Shown: piece by piece, positions 57,025 through 64,000 of the stretch | How the letters are laid out: the number at the start of each line of letters is the position of its first letter | How positions within the stretch are numbered: the stretch's first letter is position 1 | DNA from: Massospora cicadina | Lineage: Eukaryota; Entomophthoromycota; Entomophthoromycetes; Entomophthorales; Entomophthoraceae | NCBI GenBank assembly: GCA_022478985.1 | Contig: JAKSZP010009310.1 | Location: 1 to 64,000, forward strand | DNA: 64,000 bases | Reading direction: 5' to 3' | Made by a program: the position numbers and the translations under genes | The notes under the pieces: generated by a model | The model's input: the letters and a program-made list of their open reading frames with translations, nothing else | Told to the model about the DNA's origin: nothing | Database searches by the model: none

Positions 57025-58147
57025 TGTTGCTATTTTGGCCCATATTCACAGCCGACTAGATTATCAGGGGATGCTAGGGGATAATTTTCTAAAGCGAAGT
57101 GAATTGGATATTGGTAGACCCTGATTTTGGGGTAACAATGTTTGGGGGATTTTAGGTTATTCGCCTGGGTCAGATTTGTTGGGGATTGATCCAGACAAAT
57201 GCTTAAGATCTCATCATACATTTTTGCCAACGAAATAGGGGCATCTGATAGTTGATCAACTATCATATGTAAAAACTGGGATTGGTTTACTTTCATCACT
57301 GTCTAATTAAGAATTTAAGGAACAAGTTGTGAGGCAAGTGATGCCGCCTGCAACTAGTGAATTAATCAGTTGGTTTGTGACCTGCATTAATGGATAACAG
57401 TTCCCATTACCTAAGCAGGTCGCTTGCCAAATATGGTTGGCTCACTGGGATTAAGAGAAAAATGTTAGGGAGACGTTTTCTAACTCTTTCCATTTTCTAT
57501 CTCAGAATTGTCCAACTTTGGAAAACTAGCCAGGATGGAAAAGACCATCAATGGTTGGACGAGGTTGGGTAATTCAATGGCAACAGCTGCCGTTTCATCA
57601 AAGATGTGCCAATTAAGGGTTGGGCGCTGAATTCTCATTATAAAATCCCTTAAGAATTCAAAATAAAAAGACGTATTTACCAGTAAATATTATCTTAATA
57701 CAATTTATATAATATATTTTGAATCCTATTCTTTCTCAGGGAAATTATTGCTGTGTGCTCTAATTGGGAGACTCTTTAGGATAAAGAGTAAGGATCTGAG
57801 CGGGGATCCAGAGAAGAAGCTGAATCAAATTGGGGATTTCTGCCAACTTTGTGTCATCAGAGGGAAACTGTAAACATGGATCTGAGCATGGATATAGTTA
57901 GGTGGTACTAGGGAAATTATCCCTATTAGGGACATCATAAGTATTTCAAGATGAAATAATAGCTAAGCGTTGAGCCAAATTCTTGTAGTTTAATCCAACT
58001 ACAGATAATAGTCTCCATACTATTATCAAACGATTACATCCTACTATCATACAACGCAGAGAATTGCACAATAATTATCTTAAGCATTTAATACATCTTT
58101 AGGGGGTATTAGATGAAATTGTCATAAAACCTATAAATTTAAATAAT
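57025..58147 (+). repeat. Gypsy-4 LTR, first copy
   Basis: It starts TGTTGCTATTTTGG and matches 61513-62659. Strong landmarks are CCCATTACCTAAGCAGGTCGCT and GGCAACAGCT(G/A)CCGTTTCATCAAAGA. The two LTRs look clearly diverged, with many substitutions and small indels, so the element is old. The 3' boundary is set by the primer-binding site. Confidence 0.82.
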
Positions 58148-58165
58148 TAGTGCTCACTACAGGGG
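58148..58165 (+). promoter_or_regulatory. Gypsy-4 primer-binding site, first copy
   Basis: TAGTGCTCACTACAGGGG is identical to the Gypsy-1 site. In the second copy (62660) it reads TGGTGCTCACTTCAGGGG. Confidence 0.65.
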
Positions 58166-58189
58166 TGTAGTTGAGTAAAATACTAAATC

Positions 58190-59050
58190 GTGCTGTTTTA
58201 TAAAGACAAAATAAGAATACTATGGATGGAGTTGTCAACCTTTAATCAGAATGCCCTGAACTTAGCGGATCATCAAGAATTTGCTGCCTTGGAGGAGAGA
58301 GTCACCAAGATTGAGAGAGGGGTCAATATTTTCATAAGTCTCAGAAATGAGTTAATTGGAAAAGTAGCATCATTTGAGAAAAAGAAGGGGACTTAGTTCA
58401 AGAAGTCTTTTTTCTAAGAATGGAGCATGAAGCGGATCAAGCTCATTTAAGAACATTCAATGCAGATATTGAGCAGCTAATTAAACAAGTCATGGAGTTG
58501 AAGACTCAAAAGGTGAATGTGAGCCATATGTGGCGACCAATGCCAAAGAAAGGACTCCCTGACACTAGTTGAAAAGATGAATACCCCAAGAAACAAGCGC
58601 ACTTTTACCAATATTTTTAAGACGACTCCCAAAGTTATTTCTTAAGTGAGCTGAGTAGCCAAACCAAGAGGTGGCTAGAGAAACCTTGTCAGAAATTTAA
58701 AGTGACACTGAAAGTGCCGACTTAACATCAGGATAATGCCCCTGAATTTTTCCAATTGTTCAATATGATGATTTATGGATACAGTAATCTTCAAAAGGCA
58801 TTAATGGTGATGAATTACCTAGACACCGATTGTCAAAACCTAGTGTTGCCCCATCTAGAGTGGGACAGCAGGTCATACGCAGAGGCCAAAGCAGCCATTA
58901 TGAAGGAATTTGGAAGACCAACGTGCATTTCAAAGAACAAACAAGAGTTTATGGGCATTGAATTCCATAAAGATGAATCCTTATCAAGCTTTGCTGATCA
59001 CTTCTACCAGTAATCACAATTCTTAGTTGAAGAAAATGTGCTGGATAATT
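58190..59050 (+). pseudogene. Gypsy-4 Gag
   Basis: Coiled-coil-like heptads occupy 58222-58396 (EFAALEERVTKIERGV). A capsid-type region is open at 58756-59013: NYLDTDCQNLVLPHLEW, YAEAKAAIMKEFGRP, and FMGIEFHKDESLSSFADHFYQ in two runs. This resembles the retrotransposon Gag fold, as in the QTFMGI segment of Gypsy-3. No zinc knuckle was found downstream. Confidence 0.68.
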
Positions 59051-59459
59051 TTAATGCCAAAATTGCACTACAAGCAACATTTGGCCCTACTACAATTTGC
59101 ATTAGATGATGCCTTCCATGTTCGTGATGAAAAATTACCACTATCTCATGTGTAGCATATAGCGCTCTACCACTTTGATTTGATCCTTGGTGGTATCTGC
59201 TCCAGAAATAGTTTTGGCAACTAGAACTATGATATTCTGATCATGATATAATTTTTTTGAAAGTACGGAGTTCAATGTAACTTCAAGGATAATACGTTGA
59301 CCATATTAGGTCAGTCATTACCATTGGTCTATAAAAAGAGTGGGGAGGCTCCATTGAGTAGGAGAAAAGACTTCTTCAACTTGATATACAATGATGGCAT
59401 TTTCCTAATTTGATACCAATTAGTTGGCCAGAAGTGACGAGAGATGCTGATGGAAAGCC

Positions 59460-59740
59460 TAGAAAAGTGGGGAATTCCACCGTGGGTCAAGAATGCAAGA
59501 ACCATACCGCCAGGATCAAAAGTAACAGTTGACACAGGGTTGACATTAGAGATACTGAAACTGCTGTGTGGGGAGGTTGGAAGCCCCTGGAAGAAGTCCA
59601 GAATAGAGCCTTAGCTGGCTCCTGGAATATAATGCCGGGCCATGGAGAAATTCAAGATCTCCTGGAAAAGTTAAGCGAAAACCTGATAAAGATTAAAAAG
59701 AATCAGATTGTCACGCTTGTTACCTAATCCTGATGGCAGA
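59460..59740 (+). pseudogene. Gypsy-4 dUTPase-like domain
   Basis: IPPGSKVTVDTGLTLEIL (about 59500-59555) is the dUTPase VDTG strand. After a frame change, LAGSWNIMPGHGEIQDLL and LIKIKKNQIVTLV follow (about 59610-59725). They match the motif-3 region (G-x-I-x-x-x-Y-x-G-E-I), the Asn strand and the IKIKKGDRIAQL strand. It lies upstream of RT. Motif-3 Asp and Tyr are not conserved and the frame is broken. Confidence 0.62.
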
Positions 59741-59979
59741 ACTGAGGAAATTCCACAAATTTTAGGACCCTCAATGAAATGGGAAGACCAGCCAGGCTAA
59801 CCAAGAGTATCAATCTATTAGTTGATTGAGAGAGACTTGACGATCTGATGGATGGACATTAAGAGGAGGTGCTCAAATTGTTTGACAAGTATTGGGAAGT
59901 ATTTGTCCAGGATGACCACAATTTGGGATGTTCAAGAGATGTGGTCCATAAGGTCGATAATGGGGAAAGTTTGCTGATT

Positions 59980-61215
59980 AGGATGAGATCAATTTAATGT
60001 TCAAAGGCTGCCAAAATGGTAGTAGAGGAAGAAATCAGCTACTAGTGAAGCATGGGCTTCTAGTTCTGTTTTCCTGTCCCAGGGCAAGTCCAAATCTTAT
60101 CGTGAAGAAGGATGACTATAATTAGGTGGTGATCGTTTATCAGAAGCTGAACAAGGTTATGACTTAAGATTTATATCCACTACCAAAATTGATGATATGC
60201 TAGATCAATTAGGAGAAGCGAAGTATTTCTCCATGTTGGAGCTACTTTTGTTTATTGGCAAATTGATTTTCCAAGAAGCCCAAGAAAAATGTGCAATTAT
60301 TACCGCGCAGGGGCTATATCAACTGGAGAGGATGTCCCAGGGCCTAAATGCGCCTGCGACGTCCCAGAGGGCCATGGACGCAATACTAGATGAACTTGGA
60401 GTTGTCATGAGCCCTGGTGTACTTGGACGATATAAATGTGTTCAGTAGGACGTTTACTGACTAATTGCACCACTTGGAGGAAGTGTTCAAGAGACTATCT
60501 GTGGCCAATCTGAAGATTAAGCCAAGGAAGTGTCACTTCTTCAAGAAAGAGTTGGAATACCTGGGATTTGTTATCAACTCTAGTGGACTGCAGCCGCAAC
60601 CAAGAAGATTGAAGCCATAGAGCAAATGGCTGATCCAAAGAGTGTCAAAAATACCAAGTGTTCCTTGGAATGGTTGGATACTATAGAAGATTTCTTCAAG
60701 CTTTTGCAAGAATTTCTGAGCTCCTATTCCATTAGTTGAAGGCCTGAAGAAAGGATTCATTTGTAATGAAGAAGCCCAGAAATCTTTGATGAGTTACACC
60801 AGTAATCAATAGATTCTCTGATATTGAAATATCCAAATTTTGATCAAGAATTTATTAAAAAACTGATGCTTTGTTGATGCCGATAAGCACCATATTGAGC
60901 CAAGTAGATGAACTTGTGGATGAACATCTGGTGGCATATGTGAGCCAAACACTCTCAGCCACTGAGAGGAACTACACTGTAATCGAGCATGGATGACTTG
61001 CGGTCAGTTACACTATAAACAGTTTTGGATGTACAACCATGGAACGCACTTCAAAATGGTGATGGACCACTCCTCAATGGATTGGCTTCAAAATTTGAAG
61101 ACCAGAAAGATGACTGGGCTGATGGTCACTGAAGTTACAGGCTTATAATTATGAGATAGTCCACCAAGCGGGGGGCTCTTATCATAATGCAGATGTCTTA
61201 TCATGGTTACCAAAG
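59980..61215 (+). pseudogene. Gypsy-4 reverse transcriptase-RNase H
   Basis: KIDDMLDQLGEAKYFSMLEL and TAQGLYQLERMSQGLNAPAT lead to SQRAMDAILDELG (60197-60448 frame). The Y(L/V)DD box is lost to a frameshift near 60420. Thumb and RNase H segments follow (VKNTKCSLEWLDTIE; LSATERNYTVIEHG near 60955; HNADVLSWLPKVQ near 61190, where functional elements have HxADALSR). It is broken throughout. Confidence 0.68.
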
Positions 61216-61389
61216 GTTCAGATGGTATATCAGAAGTCTGATGAAATATTCCATAGAATGGTCGATGGAGAAATTGGGAAAAAGCCTTGAGAAATCCAAG
61301 GTGTACTTTAAAATTGATGGAAAACACCAAGACCATGGATGGAAAAGTTTTGAAGATAATTAATGAATAGCGATTACTATTCCCAAAGC

Positions 61390-61512
61390 TGTTGGAAAGG
61401 GTGGCTATTGTTCAAGCTGCTCATAAGGTTGTCAGGAATGGGGGTCTTATAAAATCAACCAACCATATTTGCCAGTATTACTAATGGGAGTCCATCAACA
61501 CCAATGTCACAG
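61390..61512 (+). pseudogene. Gypsy-4 integrase stub
   Basis: AIVQAAHKVVRNGGLIKSTN and CQYYWWESIN-like sequence (a stop replaces one residue) resemble the N-terminal zinc-binding part of integrase. The LTR begins immediately after it at 61513, so the catalytic core and C-terminal domain are absent, and no purine tract precedes the LTR. Confidence 0.55.
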
Positions 61513-62659
61513 TGTTGGGATTTTTTCCCATATTCCCAGCCTGCTAGATTACCTGGAATTGTTAGGGAAAATTCCCTAAAGCAAAGTGAATTGGAAATAA
61601 GTTGGCCTGAGTTTTAGAGTAACTACATTTGGGGGATTTTTGGGATATTCACCAAGTTGCATCCATCGGGGATCAATATGGATGAATACTTAAGATCTCA
61701 TCGGGCAGAGTGCTGACGAAATAATGGCATCTGAAAGTGATTAACTATCAGGTATACCAATTGGTATCAGTCAGGTTTCATCACCGACTAATTGGGATTG
61801 AATAGCAAGTTGCAAGGCGAGTGATGCTGCCTGCTACTTGCGAATTTATCAGTTGGTGCATGACCTGCCTTAATGGGTAAAAAGTCCCATTACCTAAGCA
61901 GGTCGCTAGCCAATTATGGTTGGTTCACTTGGATCAGAGGAAAATGTTAGGGACACATTTTCCAACTCTTTCTGTTTTAGGTACTGAGGATGTCCAATGA
62001 CGAAATCCTAGCAGGATGGGGAAGACCATCGCTGCCAAGATGGGGATGGGTGATTCAATGGCAACAGCTACCGTTTCATCAAAGAGGTGTCAACCAAGGG
62101 TTAGATGACCGAATCCCACTATAAATTCCCTAGGGTTCACTTTAATAAAAAAAGGAGTAATTATGAGAATAGAATTATATAGTTCTAAGTTATTCATTTG
62201 GTATTTAGTATAAGATGTAAACTATCATCAGCTTCCATTGTGCTGTTCTTTCTCAAGGATATTACTTCTGTGTGCAATAATTGTAAGACTCTTGGAAAAA
62301 GAGTAAAGATATGAGTGGGGATCTAGAGAAGAAGGAGACACAATAAGTGATAGATGCTGACAGTGTGTTGGACCAAAGAGACTGTCACCAGGGAATCTCA
62401 TTGAAGATTAGGTCGGACAGAACAAGGGAACAAATCCCTATGAGTTTGACATCATAATTTTTTACTCGGTAATACTGGCTAAGCATTGGGCTGAAATATA
62501 AGAATTCATAAACAACAATGGATAATAGTCATCATACTATTATTGAATGATATTCTACTATACAACACGACGAAGTGCACAAGAAAACTGAACCTGTGTA
62601 ATAAAAAGGTTACTGTGGTTGTAAACCAATAATAACCTGAACAAGTAATTTCTAAAAGT
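61513..62659 (+). repeat. Gypsy-4 LTR, second copy
   Basis: It starts TGTTGGGATTTTTTCCC and ends just before TGGTGCTCACTTCAGGGG. It serves as 3' LTR of copy 1 and 5' LTR of copy 2. Confidence 0.82.
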
Positions 62660-62935
62660 TGGTGCTCACTTCAGGGGTAGTTGAAAAGTGAATAGACCAT
62701 TATATCCTTTGAAGAAAGAATCAATTTGGAAATAAGTTAACTGAGAGGAAGTAACAGAGATAGAATGTGAAGAGGATCACGTTCAGTGGCGTTCACCCAG
62801 CTCAGAAGTGGAGCTCTGAGTGAAGCAAATGGAAGATACTCGAGTTCAGGAAAAGGACTTGTAGCATAGATATGGAAATATCTAGAGCTGCAAGAAAACC
62901 TGTTCTACTGGACATCTACTTGAGATGAAAAGTAA

Positions 62936-63094
62936 CAGCAGGGCCAACTTGGGTTGAGTTTGGTTCTGCTGGAAATAGTCCTGAGGAGCAGCAGGGCCAA
63001 CTCAGGTTGAAATTGGGTTCGCTGGAAATAGTCATAAGGAACAGCAGGATCAACTCAGGTTGAAATTAGGTCTGCTGGAAATAGTCCTGAGGTG
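62936..63094. repeat. 53-bp tandem repeat, three copies
   Basis: Units start at about 62936, 62989 and 63042 with CAGCAGGGCCAAC / CAGCAGGGCCAAC / CAGCAGGATCAAC and end in GCTGGAAATAGTCCTGAGG-like sequence. The period of 53 is not a multiple of three. No equivalent is seen in Gypsy-4 copy 1. Confidence 0.8.
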
Positions 63095-63832
63095 AGAGTG
63101 TGTAGATGAGGCATTGGATGAAATAGGAAGAAATCAATCCAGAGAATTGGATTGCCATACCAATGGAGAGATGAAGTAAAACAGGAAATTATTGATCCAA
63201 GATAGTGGAGGAAATCGTTTGACTTAATAACACTCAACCAATGATCAGAAGTTTCTGGAGATACGTTCATCAATTCAGGAGAACTTAAGTGAAGATAACA
63301 AGGCCAGAACGACCTGGTTAATTAAAGATGGCAATGAATGCTAAAATTCGTTTTCAGGAGAAAAACGATCTGGACAAATGGATGAAACTGTTCGCTAATG
63401 AGATATGAGGATCCAAAGCATCAGTCGTTTAAATAAGAGATGAATTTAGGACCTGTTGGACGAATAAATAGTCAGATTAAAGGCCTAATATTCAAGAGAA
63501 TTGTCAAAAGTCAGATATTGTATCCTATACGTGAAGAAACTGTGTTGATGGTCATATAGTGAGAAAGGTCAATACTAATCAGTAGCATTGAGCCTAAGAG
63601 AAAATAGTTGCAATGTTCCCAGCGGACCTCTGAAATATTAAATGGTTATGTCCTGAGATTTTGGTCAAAACCTAGAAGAGGACCAATGAACCAAATGGTT
63701 GGTTAAATCTTTAGAGAATAAAATTTTTGAACCATGATAATTTAAAATTAAGTACCTAGGACCCAGTCTGGATGAAGGGGAAAAGAAGGGCCTCTGAACA
63801 TTTTTGTAGCCTGTAAGTCCCATTGTAAAAGA

Positions 63833-63872
63833 AATATATATATATATAAAAGATATAAAAGATATAAAATAT
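63833..63872. repeat. AT microsatellite
   Basis: A short (AT)n run is followed by AAAGATATA-type repeats. No further content is recognised. Confidence 0.7.
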
Positions 63873-64000
63873 CGTTTTTATGGTCTATGAGTTTCAGACC
63901 TAAGAAGCAATGAGAAATCCTGATGGCCAAATTGAGGAGATTCCATGATTTTGGGACTCTTGAGATGGGATTATGGCTGGGATAACTGAGAGCATCAACC

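Larger units (their letters stand above)
57025..64000 (+). mobile_element. Gypsy-4, tandem Ty3/gypsy arrangement (LTR-internal-LTR-internal)
   Basis: The LTRs are 57025-58147 and 61513-62659, each followed by the same kind of primer-binding site (58148 and 62660). Internal region 1 (58148-61512) is only about 3.4 kb. Internal region 2 begins at 62660 and runs off the window; its end (63921-64000, TGATGGCCAAATTGAGGAGATTCC) matches 59731-59815. Tandem sharing of an LTR usually arises by recombination between LTRs of neighbouring copies. All frames are broken. Confidence 0.8.
62660..64000 (+). mobile_element. Gypsy-4 second internal region, partial
   Basis: It begins with the primer-binding site. 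The Gag-equivalent part is too decayed to read. The final 80 bases align to the segment just after the dUTPase-like domain in copy 1, about 90 bp nearer the LTR overall once repeats are discounted. It continues beyond the window. Confidence 0.65.

Noticed and set aside
1..64000. CRISPR arrays, operons, rRNA or tRNA genes
   Set aside because: No regularly spaced short repeats, clustered bacterial-type genes or recognisable rRNA or cloverleaf sequences were seen; the content is eukaryotic retrotransposons.

Overview
The window contains no recognisable host gene. It is a nested cluster of decayed retrotransposons in visibly AT-rich DNA. The organism is a eukaryote. Ty3/gypsy elements with zinc-knuckle Gag, together with LINEs carrying an AP-type endonuclease and a C-terminal Cys/His motif, suggest a filamentous fungus, more likely a basidiomycete than not. 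That is an inference from element style. No organism-specific gene is present to confirm it.

I resolved the nesting by matching repeats, target-site duplications (TSDs) and interrupted domains. The oldest layer is Gypsy-5, a minus-strand Ty3/gypsy family in head-to-tail array (copy a from 2736, copy b from 5431, copy c from 23176 to about 30857). Into it or beside it went a short ORF1-only element ('half-LINE' copy 1, 541-2498, exact 16-bp TSD); Gypsy-1 (10451-22876, minus, exact 5-bp TSD CCTGT); LINE C (24081-29345, minus, exact 17-bp TSD); and Gypsy-2 (30858-52634, plus, CCAACT on both sides). Gypsy-1 carries LINE A (16098-21330) and a 956-bp solo LTR (21773-22728), both inside its right LTR. 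Gypsy-2 carries half-LINE copy 2 (33628-35513), the complete Gypsy-3 (36738-43978) and LINE B (46730-51964, inside its right LTR). Further right lie a degraded LINE of another family (LINE D, about 53000-57000) and Gypsy-4 (57025 to the window end), arranged LTR-internal-LTR-internal.

Two features stand out. First, Gypsy-1, -2, -3 and -4 all show a dUTPase-like domain between the aspartic protease (or its expected position) and the reverse transcriptase; Gypsy-5 does not. It is best preserved in Gypsy-1 (GVLDPAY motif) and Gypsy-3 (VDTGIRI core plus downstream strands). Second, the half-LINEs are under 2 kb, encode only a protein homologous to the ORF1 of the full LINEs, and end in the same 3' tail (core TGTCCCCTGGT or close variants). 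This is the layout expected of an ORF1-bearing non-autonomous element mobilised by a partner LINE. Both copies have a variant zinc knuckle with Phe in place of the second Cys.

Also notable are a collagen-like Gly-X-Y tract in Gypsy-3 Gag, a 442-bp nearly identical block inside otherwise diverged Gypsy-3 LTRs, a frameshift shared by LINE A and LINE B, and a primer-binding-site sequence shared by two gypsy families. Nearly every reading frame is broken, so entries typed pseudogene describe relics. Boundaries backed by TSDs are good to the base or nearly so. Gypsy-5, LINE D and the Gypsy-4 LTR ends are approximate.
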